Source of the DNA: Rhodoplanes serenus
GTDB taxonomy: Bacteria > Pseudomonadota > Alphaproteobacteria > Rhizobiales > Xanthobacteraceae
Assembly (NCBI GenBank): GCA_945893145.1
Contig: CAMDDZ010000001.1
Span: forward strand, 97,626 to 161,625
Length of the DNA: 64,000 nt
Reading direction: 5' to 3'
Positions 47,907 through 57,902 of the stretch are shown in pieces (positions within the stretch are counted from its first letter, which is position 1; each line of letters begins with the position of its first letter). The translations under genes and the position numbers were made by a program. The notes under the pieces are model-generated. The model saw only the letters and a program-made list of their open reading frames with translations, was not told the DNA's origin and made no database searches.

Positions 47907-48818
47907 TCAGTGCAGCGGTAAGGCAGCCGGACCGGCGGATGGGGTTTCCATCGCCGCCACCTTGTTCTTGACGGCCTTCTGCACCTTCTCGAAGGCGCGC
48001 ACCTCGATCTGCCGCACGCGCTCGCGCGACACGCCGAACTCTTCGGCCAGTTCTTCGAGCGTAACCGGCTCGTCGGAAAGCCGGCGCGCCTCGAAGATGC
48101 GGCGCTCGCGTTCGTTCAGCACGCTGAGCGCGTTCGACAACGCCTTGCGGCGGTTGTCGAGCTCTTCGTGCGCGGCCATCACGGTTTCCTGGCTCTCGCT
48201 GTCGTCAGCAAGCCAGTCCTGCCATTCGCCGGAGTCGCCGTCGTCGCGGATCGGCGCGTTGAGCGACGCATCGCCGGCGAGCCGCCGGTTCATGTCGATG
48301 ACGTCCTGCTGAGTGACGCCGAGCCGCTTGGCGATGACCTGCACCTGATCGGGGCGCAGATCGCCTTCCTGCAAGGCAGAGATTTTGCTCTTCGCCTTGC
48401 GCAGGTTGAAGAACAGCTTCTTCTGGTTCGCGGTGGTGCCCATTTTCACGAGCGACCACGAGCGCAGGATGTATTCCTGGATCGATGCCTTGATCCACCA
48501 CATCGCGTAGGTGGCGAGGCGGAAGCCTTTCTCCGGCTCGAAGCGCTTTACCGCCTGCATCAGGCCGACGTTGCCTTCCGAGATCACCTCGGAAATCGGC
48601 AGGCCGTAGCCGCGGTAACCCATTGCGATTTTGGCGACCAGCCTTAGATGGCTTGTGACGAGCTGGTGCGCGGCGTTGCGATCGCCGTGCTCACGCCAGC
48701 TCTTGGCCAGCATGTATTCCTGCTGCGGTTCCAACATCGGGAACCGCCGGATTTCTTCGAGATATCGTGTGAGACCGCCTTCGGCGGTGACAATCGGCAT
48801 TGCCGCAGCGTGGGCCAT
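47907..48818 (-). CDS. rpoH: RNA polymerase heat-shock sigma factor RpoH (sigma-32)
   Basis: 303 residues from the ATG at 48818, which has GGAGGG seven bases upstream; the 48833 start would lack it. Region 2 is complete (EEYM-type QEYMLAKSW, LRLVAKIAMGYRGYGLPISEV, RLATYAMWWIKASIQEYIL). The RpoH box QKKLFFNLRKAK is the alphaproteobacterial signature, and region 4 ends with GVSRERVRQIEVRAFEK. It directs heat-shock transcription. Rhizobiales often have more than one RpoH, and which paralogue this is cannot be told. Confidence 0.94.
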   Translation of the reverse strand: MAHAAAMPIVTAEGGLTRYLEEIRRFPMLEPQQEYMLAKSWREHGDRNAAHQLVTSHLRLVAKIAMGYRGYGLPISEVISEGNVGLMQAVKRFEPEKGFRLATYAMWWIKASIQEYILRSWSLVKMGTTANQKKLFFNLRKAKSKISALQEGDLRPDQVQVIAKRLGVTQQDVIDMNRRLAGDASLNAPIRDDGDSGEWQDWLADDSESQETVMAAHEELDNRRKALSNALSVLNERERRIFEARRLSDEPVTLEELAEEFGVSRERVRQIEVRAFEKVQKAVKNKVAAMETPSAGPAALPLH

Positions 48819-48995
48819 AACAGCGCCCTCCATTGTTTACCCCCGGTTTCCCGGCGGGTGATGTGTGTCGCCGCTCCCCGAGCCGACGACACTTCATGTT
48901 GCGACCGCTAACCCCGATCGCAGGTGCAGCATAGCCAATCAAGTGGGGCAAAAGGAAGTCACACCCGCGTGACGTCCCTGTGATGTCGTCGCACC

Positions 48996-49025
48996 CCATA
49001 AGCCATTGTTTGGGAAGGCTTATGG
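48996..49025. other. 9-bp-stem inverted repeat between rpoH and rluD
   Basis: CCATAAGCC (48996-49004) and GGCTTATGG (49017-49025) form a perfect 9-bp stem around 12 bases, 15 bp after the rluD stop and upstream of rpoH. No T-tract follows on either strand, so it may be a weak terminator or an operator for rpoH. Confidence 0.5.
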
Positions 49026-49039
49026 ACGAAGCGGCGACC

Positions 49040-50038
49040 TCAATCACGATCCATGCTGCGATGTAAACGAGCCAGATCAACCGGCAGTTCCGACCGGAAT
49101 TCCAGCAATTCCCCCGAGATCGGATGTTGCACTGCCAATAAATAAGCATGCAGTGCCTGTCGGCCAAGGCCGGACAGCGCCTCACGGGCGGCGGGCGGCA
49201 GCTGCCCCGCCTTGGTCTTGAAGCCGGTGCCGTAGGTGGCGTCGCCCAGCAGCGGATGGCCGATATGAGCGAGATGGACCCGGATCTGATGGGTGCGGCC
49301 CGTGGCAAGCCGGCACTCGATCAAGCTGGCGACCGGCTTGCCGCTGGTCTTGCCGAAGCGCTCCAGCACCTGCCAATGGGTGATGGCCAACCGCCCGCCC
49401 GCGCGCACCGCCATCTTGTCCCGGCTTTTGGGATGGCGGGCGATCGGCGCCTCGATGGTTCCTTTGGGCCGATCGGGCGCGCCCCAGACGAAGGCGAGGT
49501 AGCCGCGCTTGAGCATGCCGGTCCGGCCGTGGTCGGCGAATTGGGCGGCGAGCGCCTGGTGCGCCGGATCGGTCTTGGCCACCACCAGGAGGCCGGTGGT
49601 GTCCTTGTCGAGCCGATGCACGATGCCCGGCCGTTTCACCCCGCCGATGCCTGACAGGCTCTCGCCGCAATGGGCGATCAGCGCATTCACCAGCGTCCCG
49701 GTGGGATGGCCGGCCGCTGGATGCACCACCAGCCCCGCGGGCTTGTCGATCACGATCATCGCGTCGTCTTCGAACACCACTTTGAGCGGGATGTTCTCGC
49801 CCAAAGGGTCGGCCGGCTCCGGCGGCGGGACATCGACCGCGATGGCGTCGCCGGCGTTGACGCGATGGCCGGGATCGCGGATCGTGCGTGCGCCGACCGT
49901 AACCGCGCCGTCGAGGACGAGCGCCTTCAGACGCGTGCGCGACAGCGCGGTGCGGGTGGCGAGCAGGCGGTCGAGCCGCAAGCCCGCCTCCTCGGGCGCG
50001 ACAGTGACGTTTTCACAATTCTGATTGCGAGCGGTCAT
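49040..50038 (-). CDS. rluD: RluA-family 23S rRNA pseudouridine synthase (RluD-like)
   Basis: 332 residues. N-terminal S4 domain (LRLDRLLATRTALSRTRLKALV) and the pseudouridine synthase domain with the catalytic Asp in GIVHRLDKDTTGLLVVAKT. Typically it modifies helix 69 of 23S rRNA. The ATG at 50038 is used (frame open to 50167 without conservation). Its start codon overlaps the ATG of the divergent gene at 50037. In alphaproteobacteria rluD and rpoH are frequent neighbours, as here. Confidence 0.93.
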   Translation of the reverse strand: MTARNQNCENVTVAPEEAGLRLDRLLATRTALSRTRLKALVLDGAVTVGARTIRDPGHRVNAGDAIAVDVPPPEPADPLGENIPLKVVFEDDAMIVIDKPAGLVVHPAAGHPTGTLVNALIAHCGESLSGIGGVKRPGIVHRLDKDTTGLLVVAKTDPAHQALAAQFADHGRTGMLKRGYLAFVWGAPDRPKGTIEAPIARHPKSRDKMAVRAGGRLAITHWQVLERFGKTSGKPVASLIECRLATGRTHQIRVHLAHIGHPLLGDATYGTGFKTKAGQLPPAAREALSGLGRQALHAYLLAVQHPISGELLEFRSELPVDLARLHRSMDRD

Positions 50039-50375
50039 GAACCATTCCGAGCCGGTTGAGAAACCCCTCGATCCCGCGCAGGCGGCCATCGTCGCCAAGG
50101 TGCGCTGGATGATGTTGATCACCGGCCTGACCACCTTTCTCGGCATTGCGGCGGTGGTCGGTGTCATCGGCTATCGCGTTTTCCACGCCGAGGGAAGTGC
50201 GGACGCGACCAACGTGACGGCCGCGCTGCCCAAGGGCGCCAAGGTCATCGCGACCGCGGTGGCCCGAAACCTTGTCGTGGTGACCATCGATGTTGGCGGA
50301 GCGGTCGAGATCCGCACCTTCGACATCAAGACGCTCAAGCCGATCAGCCGCCTGCGGTTTGCCAACGAGCCCTGA
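50037..50375 (+). CDS. DUF6476-like small membrane protein
   Basis: 112 residues from the ATG at 50037; a TTG at 50025 is possible. One transmembrane helix (about 24-44, MLITGLTTFLGIAAVVGVIGY) and a C-terminal beta-rich domain (NLVVVTIDVGGAVEIRTFDI). It is divergent from rluD, sharing CATG. This pairing occurs widely in Rhizobiales; function is unknown. Confidence 0.75.
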   Translation: MNHSEPVEKPLDPAQAAIVAKVRWMMLITGLTTFLGIAAVVGVIGYRVFHAEGSADATNVTAALPKGAKVIATAVARNLVVVTIDVGGAVEIRTFDIKTLKPISRLRFANEP

Positions 50376-50477
50376 GGCTCCTGGTGCTGGGTGCGGGTTG
50401 GCCGGCGGTGTCTCAGGTGCCTACGCGGGCGCTTGCCTGACCGCGGGTTCGGGGCTATTTCAACCCTTCCGCTGTCT

Positions 50478-50553
50478 GCTCCCTTCGTCTAGCGGCCCAG
50501 GACGTCGCCCTCTCACGGCGAAAACGGGGGTTCGAGTCCCCCAGGGAGCGCCA
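50478..50553 (+). tRNA. tRNA-Glu (anticodon CTC)
   Basis: A 76-nt gene with encoded CCA. Acceptor GCTCCCT pairs with AGGGAGC, then discriminator G and CCA. D-arm TCTAGCGGCCCAGGA, anticodon stem TCGCC/GGCGA with loop CTCTCAC giving anticodon CTC, and T-arm GGGGGTTCGAGTCCCCC. It reads GAG codons. The 3' end is the apparent integration site of the island that follows: the remnant integrase ends 10 bp away. Confidence 0.97.
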
Positions 50554-50562
50554 ATCCATTTC

Positions 50563-51353
50563 TCATCGCTCTGACTCTCCATTTGTTTTTGCGATTTTCC
50601 CAAACCTATTAGAAGTGGTTTGGGCACCCATGTTCTCTTTGCGTCCTTCAAGCTTGAGTACCGCTTGGCGAGCACCACGCCGGCGAGCAGCCTCGCGCTT
50701 ATCGCTCTGCCTCTTCCAACGTTGTGTGGCCGAGCACGGCCATGATCTCGTGGGCAGTGCATCCTGCGTCGGCCATTCGCTTGCCCAGGTTCTTCCGCAG
50801 CCCGTGCGGCTTGCAATCCAGCGGAAGGCCCGCGGCTGTCATGGCGTCACGCACGAAGCCGGAGAATCTACCAACCGTGAACGGCTTGCCGTATTCGGTA
50901 TTGATCACCGTGACATGATCGCGTGCGGCGCCCGCCAGAGCCTTCTGCAACTCCGCGTGGATGGACATGTCAACGCCGACGCCGGTCTTACTCCTCACGT
51001 ACTGAGCGCCTTCCGCGTCGAGTTGCCGCCAAGTAATCTTGTGCACGTCAACGCGAGCCGTGCCGACGTAAAGCATTAGGGAGTACGCCGTCCGCTGCTT
51101 GGTCCCGACCGGCCAACGCTTCTCGTAAGCGGCGCATTCCATATCAGTCCAGGCTCTGAACTCCCCGATTTCCGGTCGCTTACTGCCGACTACCGAATCT
51201 TGACTCAATCTTAGTGCATTGCCTTCGGCAGACTCATAGCGTGCTGAATGAGGATCCTCAGCTTCTTGACGGTATCGAGCGCGGCGTCACGTCCGGGAAT
51301 GAAGCGCGCCCGGACAACTCGGTTAAGTAACTTTGCACTGAGTGCTGCTTGGC
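50563..51353 (-). pseudogene. Decayed tyrosine recombinase (phage/island integrase)
   Basis: Readable in pieces on the minus strand. Upstream part (about 51215-51350): ALDTVKKLRILIQHAMSLPKA; then a frame change near 51210; middle 51208-50702: RPEIGEFRAWTDME and the catalytic HGLRKNLGKRMADAG and LGH boxes. At 50700 the frame stops, but two missing bases (TA) would restore ERYKREAARRR with the catalytic tyrosine and a tail ending at 50563. The N-terminal domain before 51353 is gone, cut by the neighbouring gene. The box I Arg is also doubtful (VGTARVDV). Confidence 0.85.
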
Positions 51354-51354
51354 T

Positions 51355-54300
51355 CTAATAGTTATCTCCCTCATTTCGGTGCCAACTCCATGGGTTAAAA
51401 GCCCTGAGACGGCCATCGCACCCGGAAACCGCAGTCAGGAAACCCACAGGGTCTAAACTTGTGTGCCCTTCAAACCGCCCGGTTAATTCCTTCAAGGCAA
51501 ACTCGATTTCCCGCGTCGTGACTGCCTCGTAGCCCTGCTTCATATCGAAGCAGCCTGCTAGCGAATCGACGTAAATCAAAAACGGAATGCAGTTTTCGAT
51601 TTTGTTTTTGGGATCAAGTTCCAGCAAAAAGTCGGTGATTGAATTGCCCGGCAGCAAACATGACGAAGTCATTGTCGCAACACCGACGAAGTCTTTCAGG
51701 CCGTCGATTGCAAAACTGCGCGTAGCAATCTCTAGCCCAGAATCAACGCCGCGTCTCCTGCTTCGCTCTTCTCGAATACGCCGGTAGTGGGAGAACTCCT
51801 CCCGGAGCTCCTTGGGCGCATCTCGTTCGATGTCAGACGTCGAAATCCAAATGGGGTTATCCGGGTCAAGCAGCTGCCATCTCGTATCAAGCCTCCGATC
51901 TGAATCTGAAGCGCGAATTTCGCAAATCTCAAAATTATGCGAAACAAGTTGACTGGGAACAGACGAAAAAAATGAACTGGTGACAAGATTTCCGGATGGA
52001 AGCGCTGCCCCTTTGAATTTGGAGAATTCAGCAACTTGTTTGCAAGTGATATTTGCCGGGGTATCCCTCAACAGGCTAATGAGAGAGTTCATAGTTGTTG
52101 ATTGAACTGTCCAGAATCCACCAAGCTCAATCAACTCTCTAGTGGATACCGCACGCCTCCCAGCGCCATCTTCCAACATAAACATCGGAAACTTCTCATA
52201 AGAGCGCAATCGATCAGCTAAATTTTCCCGCGCGGACAAATAAAGTGGACCAGCGATGAATGGAAATTCTTCGATCGCGTAGGTCAGCGAATAACCTTCG
52301 ACCTTTTGCAGTCGATCAATTTCGCATTGCACTTCTGCAAGATACAAATCGAATATTGTTCCAGATAGAGATTTGTAGTCGTTCTCAGACTCCAATGCTG
52401 ATCGAGCGACATTGGTCTTGGGTGCGTCGAGGCCCGTGCAGTCCACAACACTCAAGAGAGACCTATCCGAAAACCCAGGCGAGATAAATTCTACTCTAAT
52501 TCCCTCAATGCAAGTGCCAATCGGCGCAAATGGCGCATCTACTCGCCTCGCAGCCTCATCTGAATGTCGCAGAAAGTTTCTGTTTCGGAAATGCGAATTA
52601 TAGATCGTCGCGTAAGCTAAGGTTAAACCTCCAATATTCCTTTCCTGCACCTCGACCAAGCTCTTATTAATACCCACATTGGCCTTCGAAATGTAGGATT
52701 CCAATGCTTTTTTTGGAGATGAGTGTCCAATCGGCACCTCAGGCTCCCCGTCAATTGTTGCGGTTACGATGCATCGAGGAAACATGATCCATCGCTCTAA
52801 AGTCTGTAAAACATCGACGGGTTTGGAACTACCTCGCATCTTCAAAATAATTTTAGTCCCGTGCGGGCCTATCTCTTTGAATTCTTGGCTTGTCGTCTTA
52901 TTGAGCAGGCGAATCAGATATTTTCCATGAACTGACCGAAGCGATATTTCTCGACCCTCTTGCTTGCTTTCTTCGCTCTCGTCGAATGTAATAATTTGCA
53001 CATTATCGGCGACCATGAATGTCGATAATATCCCAATTCCAAAACGACTTATTGGCGAGAAATCCGGATGTTTTTCTTTGAACTGCACATCCTGATAACG
53101 CGACGAGCCTACATTTAACAAGTGACGCTCAATGATTTCTTGTGACATTCCCGTGCCGTTATCAAGCACAGTCAGTGTTCTATCAGCCGAATTCCAAGCG
53201 ATTTTGATTTTTCCGAAAACGTCAGAATCCTGGTTCTTTATTTTACTTTGGAGGCGCACAGCATCGATCGAGTTTTGAACCAACTCTCGAATTGCGATCG
53301 AACTATCGTTGTACAGCGTATGACCAGTTAGCAAATCGAGGATTTTTGTCTTATCAATCTGAAATTCAAATGGTGTAGGTATGAATCCAACAGCTTCAAC
53401 CGAAGAGTCATCGATCGCTCGCCAAGGAAACTCTAACTTATTGGTAGTTTGCGCGTTAGCTTTCAGAACGCACTGGTACGAGTAAGCTAACTGCTTCTCT
53501 GCGTAGGCCAAATATGATGTGAGGCCAAAAAAACTGTTTTCATTGTTGAATTTGGCGAACACCGAAATGGTGTCGGGCTGAATGGCAGGATTCGCCGATC
53601 CACTGCGATCGGTGACCGGCTTCGGAAATATCCCTTTCACCGCATTTTGTTTCGTCCATTCAATTTGGCTTATCGGGTCAGTCGGATTGATTAGCCGAAA
53701 CATCACCGAGGGAGCGCGTTGCTTAGAAATTTGGAGCAAATCAACGGACCTGAGAATAGCGGCAGCGTATAGAAGGTTCGCAGCCTCGCTAGTCGAAGAC
53801 CCGTATGGCTTGAATGGCCTATATTTCTTTAAATCCTCAAGATCATCTAAATTGTGACTCTCGCAAACTATTGCGAGGTCCTTTCTAAAATCGGGATCGA
53901 CGCCCGTAAACAGCCGCTCAAGCTCTACCCTTTGCGGCCGTGCGTACCCCAGTTCAACAGCGTCATATCCCTCGATCCACGCCCGAACACGCTTCGCGTG
54001 ATTGTATCGAACAAACTCTTGATAGAAAAATCGCTCGGCAATTTCCGGGCCTAGCGTTTCGATCTTTGCTTTGTAATCTTTTCCGTCGTTTTTTTGTGAA
54101 AAGTACGTCGTTACAAAATTGGGTGAAATCTGTGCTCGCGCGATTTTTGAACTCGTCCTCTGTGACGATCAAACCCAAGTCATGGAAATAGATTGATAGC
54201 GTGATGAGCAACCAATCAGCCGGGGTCATTACTGTCTGGGTCTTATCAGGAATTAGCCAATCGAGGTCGGCTAACATCGCCTCGATATGGGCGAAGCTGT

Positions 54301-54448
54301 GTATTGTGTATTCTTGAAAAAAAGTTCCCCGGCCAAATAGGTCTAAAATTTCTTTTACGGTTCTCCTCACTTCATGTAATTGAATCGGGAACGGTGCCAG
54401 CTTGGTCGCCACAACCGCTCGCTCTTCTGCGTTCGATAATTTTTCCAA
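51355..54448 (-). pseudogene. HD-domain + Hsp90-like ATPase protein, one frameshift
   Basis: A single gene of about 1030 residues if one base is removed. The N-terminal part (54448-54096) is an HD-like hydrolase: IHSFAHIEAML and H89-D90 in IYFHDLGLI. The frame is lost at a run of seven A (54089-54095 on the plus strand as T7). In the next frame the sequence continues as YKAKIETLGPEIAERFFYQ, ESHNLDDL and so on into the ATPase. The C-terminal part has a GHKL/Hsp90-type ATPase: IRELVQNSIDA, LDNGTGMS and SRFGIGILSTFMVA. GC is markedly lower than the rest of the window. It could be sequencing error, true decay, or slippage at A7. Confidence 0.7.
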
Positions 54449-54809
54449 CGCCGCCTCCGCCTTTTATTTTGGCGGGCAAGACCACTAGTGTGCCTGTCTT
54501 TGTGCAACCTTTGTGTGTGTTTCGCCGATTCGCGGGGCGCGCGCGCTGGATGTTCATGGCATTACAGATGGCGGGGTGCGGGGCGCTTGTGAGCGGTACG
54601 ACGCGATTGATTTCGGCAAGACCTGAAATCAGATACCGCACGAATTTCGTATTTTGATTCTATCCGACATGTGCGCGCTTCGAGACGCATCGTTGAGACT
54701 TAGTGATTTGATTGGGATCGTGGGCGCACTACTTTTCGATGTCGCCCACTAATGGTTTTGTTTTCTCAATGTCGAATAAATATGTGGAACCGTCGCGCAG
54801 GTCCGCTTA
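54449..54809. other. Gap without a gene, AT-rich
   Basis: 361 bp between the HD/Hsp90 gene and the MFS gene, both on the minus strand, with no convincing coding frame. It should hold the HD/Hsp90 promoter. No tRNA-Glu 3' repeat (attR) was found. Confidence 0.6.
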
Positions 54810-56171
54810 TTACGATTCCACGCTCCCAGGCACTGCGCCGGCTTTTGAACTTGCCGGAAAGTCCAACTTCGGAGGCTCCCCGTCTGCGGTGGCAATGAGC
54901 TTCCGGGGGACCAGCAGGAGCACCGGCAAAATCAGGACATAAACGGCCGTGGTCGCAATCACGCAGGCGGCAAAGCCGCCATAACGGTCATAAAGGTTTG
55001 TTCCCAACACATCGCCAAACCGCGCCGCAATCACCAGCAAGCCACCCGACATCATGAGCATCGTGCCCTGAAGTCCGCGCGGACATGATCGAATGGTGAG
55101 GTCGAGGTACGCGGCTGTCGCCACACCACCCATGAGGCCCACTGGCACCGCCGCGATCATCGCTCCTGTGACAGAGTGAATGAAGAGGAGAGGAACGAGT
55201 TGCGGGATCGCGGCCAGCGTGCCCCAGAACAGCAGCGTCTTCAGGGGCAGCCTTCGGCACAGCACGCCAAACAGCAGAAACGTCGGAATGAAGAATGCTG
55301 AAAACAATGCATTCCACTGACCCCAATGAGCGTCGGTCGCATGCAACGTGTTCTGCAGATGGTATTGCAACGGCGTTGCGGTGCCGGGTGCGAAATTCCA
55401 CAGCAACCAGATCAGCAGAGCCGGATAGACCGGCCAGTGCTGCATCAGCCGTTTCAAATCGTTGAGCGGGCTTCCGGATGTCGTTTGATCGAATTGAACG
55501 TTGTCGAAAACCTCGGGAGGCCTCCACGTGCCATAAATCGCCACCAGGGCCATGATGGCGGCACCAACCAGAAACAGGATTCGCGCGGCTTGATCGGCGT
55601 CCTGATGGTCGAGTGCACTGCTGAGAATGCCTCCCATCAGAAGCCCGGCAATGGTCGGGATGGAAATTGCGATATTCCATACCGTGCTGATCTGGCCCGA
55701 CATCACGTGCTGTTGGCCGATCATCGAGGTCAGTCCATTCTGCGCGCTCGCGACGAAAAGGCAGGTGGTCGTCGAGAGCACGACGGCGGCCAGGAGCGTG
55801 GTGTAGGTGACGGGCGTGAACGCGAAAATCCCATAGACTGCCGCCGTCAGGGCACCGAACATCACGATGTATCCACGGTCTCTCATCCCGAACGGATTCC
55901 AGGTGTCGCGGATGAATCCGAAAACGCACGAGAGGTAGAGCGGGATCGCGGCGAGGAGCCGGAAGTTGGCAACCTCGGGCGCCGTGAGGTGGAATTTGTT
56001 TTTCAGGAAGAAGCTGATCGGAATATCCAGCAGGCCACCAGAAGGCGAGCCAAAGCCCGATAAGACGATCAGAATACCGATATAGATAAAAATTCGCAGT
56101 CGCACGGTTCGCGACAAACGTGAAGCAGCATGGTCTTCGACCGCGTTTGGGGCGCTTGAACGGCGGATCAT
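54810..56171 (-). CDS. MFS-type transporter
   Basis: 453 residues with about twelve transmembrane helices. Blocks include RIFIYIGILIVLSGFGSPSG, FLLFGVLCRRLPLKTLLFWG and VIATTAVYVLILPVLLLVP; the loop FIRDTWNPFGMRDRGY between helices 2 and 3 resembles the MFS motif A zone and the folate/biopterin transporter-like group. Substrate unknown. High GC, so it belongs to the chromosome rather than to the AT-rich island gene downstream. Confidence 0.8.
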   Translation of the reverse strand: MIRRSSAPNAVEDHAASRLSRTVRLRIFIYIGILIVLSGFGSPSGGLLDIPISFFLKNKFHLTAPEVANFRLLAAIPLYLSCVFGFIRDTWNPFGMRDRGYIVMFGALTAAVYGIFAFTPVTYTTLLAAVVLSTTTCLFVASAQNGLTSMIGQQHVMSGQISTVWNIAISIPTIAGLLMGGILSSALDHQDADQAARILFLVGAAIMALVAIYGTWRPPEVFDNVQFDQTTSGSPLNDLKRLMQHWPVYPALLIWLLWNFAPGTATPLQYHLQNTLHATDAHWGQWNALFSAFFIPTFLLFGVLCRRLPLKTLLFWGTLAAIPQLVPLLFIHSVTGAMIAAVPVGLMGGVATAAYLDLTIRSCPRGLQGTMLMMSGGLLVIAARFGDVLGTNLYDRYGGFAACVIATTAVYVLILPVLLLVPRKLIATADGEPPKLDFPASSKAGAVPGSVES

Positions 56172-56342
56172 GGCTTGGTCATCCGCTGGCTATCCGGCGC
56201 ATCGCCAACATCTTGGTGACTTCAGCATGCGCGTCGGAGCGCCTGCCCGCAATGATTCGAGCATCACCCAATAACAAATTGCCGTTCACGATCCGACCGG
56301 GTTGTGGTCGTTTGCGACCTAGTGCGTCACGGCGAAGTCAGC

Positions 56343-56367
56343 AAAAAAGCCCGGAGCAAGTCCGGGC
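56343..56367 (-). terminator. Rho-independent terminator
   Basis: GCCCGGA-GCAAG-TCCGGGC stem-loop followed on the minus strand by six T residues, 28 bp after the stop of the small membrane protein. Confidence 0.85.
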
Positions 56368-56394
56368 CTTTGCGTTGAACGAGACGCTTGCTCG

Positions 56395-56697
56395 CTACGA
56401 CGATCGCGGCCGCATGCTGAGCAGCAGCACCGCCGAGACCGCGAGCCCGACCACCAGGCCGTGCGAGAAATCCGGCAGCGCGCGGATTTCGGTCTCAAGC
56501 GTCTTCGAGGTCGTGACCAGCGCGGTGACGCCGCCCTGGAAGTAGAGCAGCACCACGGCGCCCGCGGCGAGCGCGAGCGCGATGTTGCGGAACAACGATG
56601 ATGCCACCAGCGCCGCGACGATGATCGCCGCAACCGCGATACCGACAATGAATTCGTGGCTTTGCAGGGCCGTCAGATTGATATTCAGCACACCCAC
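56395..56697 (-). CDS. Small membrane protein, unknown
   Basis: 100 residues (GTG at 56697, or 98 from the GTG at 56691, which is better placed after GGGGAGG). Three hydrophobic segments: FIVGIAVAAIIVAALVASSL, NIALALAAGAVVLLYFQGGV and GLVVGLAVSAVLLLSM. No family recognised. It has its own terminator, so likely a monocistronic unit. Confidence 0.65.
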   Translation of the reverse strand: MGVLNINLTALQSHEFIVGIAVAAIIVAALVASSLFRNIALALAAGAVVLLYFQGGVTALVTTSKTLETEIRALPDFSHGLVVGLAVSAVLLLSMRPRSS

Positions 56698-57007
56698 CTC
56701 CCCATCACGCTACTTCGGGCGAGTCCCCGAGGTTGGCCTCCCCGGCATGGTTAATTTTGCAATGTCTCGGCCGGCGTTGCAAGGGCCCGGGCGGCCGCGA
56801 AGCCAAGCGCTAGTTGGCTTTTGGTGCAGTGCCACAAAGGCTAGGGAGTGTTAACGCAGTCGCGTCGCCAGGGCCGCGCTTTGAGGCGCGGCGGCGAGGT
56901 CGTGCGGTGGCGGCCGCATCGCGTGGACTCGCACAACGCCATCTGGCACATGCTGATTTGAAGCCGCGCGCCGTGATGGCGCTTCAAGAATGGCGGGAGG
57001 AGACACG
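56698..57007. other. Intergenic gap, no gene seen
   Basis: 310 bp between the divergent small membrane protein and the alpha/beta hydrolase. It should contain both promoters. No repeat, RNA or operator stands out. Confidence 0.6.
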
Positions 57008-57898
57008 ATGGCCGAGACCAAGGTGACGTTCCAATCCAAGGGCTTGAAGCTCGCCGGCGTGGTGCGAGTGCCGGAGGGGCTGAAGGCGGGCGAGCGCCGG
57101 CCGGCCTGGATCGTCATGCACGGCTTCGGCAGCAACAGCACGTCGAGCAACGTGCTCGAGCCTTGCGCGATGTTCGAGAAGCTCGGCTATGTGACGCTGC
57201 GCATCGACATGCCGGGCTGCGGCGAGAGCGAGGGCCCGCGCGGCAACCTGATCTGCCTCGACCAAGTGCAGGCGGCGAGCGATGCACTCACTCTTCTTGC
57301 GAAGAATCCGAGCGTCGAAGGCGATCGCATCGGCATGATCGGCTCGAGCTTCGGCGCGGCCATCGCGGTCTATGTCTGCGGCGTCGATCAGCGCGTCGCC
57401 GCGGCGATCTCGTCCGGCGGCTGGGGCGACGGCGAGCGCAAGTTTCGCGGCCAGCATCCGTCGCCCGAACAGTGGAAGAAGTTCACCGACATGCTGGCGG
57501 AGGGCAAACGCCACCGCGAGAAGACCGGCGAGTCGCTGATGGTGCCACGCTATGACATCGTCCCGATCCCTCAACATTTGCGTGGCCATCTGGCGCAGAA
57601 CTCGATCCAGATGTTTACCGCCGAGACCGCGCAAAGCATGTTCGACTTCCGCGCCGACAATGTGATCGGCAACGCGGCCGGGCGGCCGATCCTGCTGCTG
57701 CATTCGTCGGTCGATTCGGTGACGCCGACCGAGCAATCGATCGAGATGTTCAAGCGCGCCGGCCAGCCCTGCGACCTGCACCTGTTTGCCGAGACCGACC
57801 ACTTCATGTTCGCCGAAAGCAACACGCGCGTCCGCAGCGTGATCTACGACTGGCTGGAAAAATATTTCCCGGTGCGCGCGCAAGCGGCGGCAGCCTGA
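57008..57898 (+). CDS. Alpha/beta hydrolase (dienelactone hydrolase/dipeptidyl peptidase-like)
   Basis: 296 residues from the ATG at 57008 with GGAGG at 56996. The nucleophile elbow is GSSFGAA, the Asp is in SSVDSVTPTEQ and the His in AETDHFMFAES. An oxyanion block VMHGFGSNSTSSN precedes. Family range covers esterases, C-C hydrolases and amidohydrolases. It ends 4 bp before an Ldh-family dehydrogenase, so the two work in one pathway; substrate unknown. Confidence 0.87.
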   Translation: MAETKVTFQSKGLKLAGVVRVPEGLKAGERRPAWIVMHGFGSNSTSSNVLEPCAMFEKLGYVTLRIDMPGCGESEGPRGNLICLDQVQAASDALTLLAKNPSVEGDRIGMIGSSFGAAIAVYVCGVDQRVAAAISSGGWGDGERKFRGQHPSPEQWKKFTDMLAEGKRHREKTGESLMVPRYDIVPIPQHLRGHLAQNSIQMFTAETAQSMFDFRADNVIGNAAGRPILLLHSSVDSVTPTEQSIEMFKRAGQPCDLHLFAETDHFMFAESNTRVRSVIYDWLEKYFPVRAQAAAA

Positions 57899-57902
57899 CA
57901 TC

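Noticed and set aside
50699..51208. Functional short integrase of 169 residues
   Set aside because: It lacks the N-terminal domain and the catalytic tyrosine; neighbouring frames carry the missing parts, so it is a frameshifted remnant.
53963..54448. Separate HD-domain gene
   Set aside because: Its last 40 residues after the A7 run are out of frame and nonsensical, while the next frame continues the expected sequence into the Hsp90-like ATPase.
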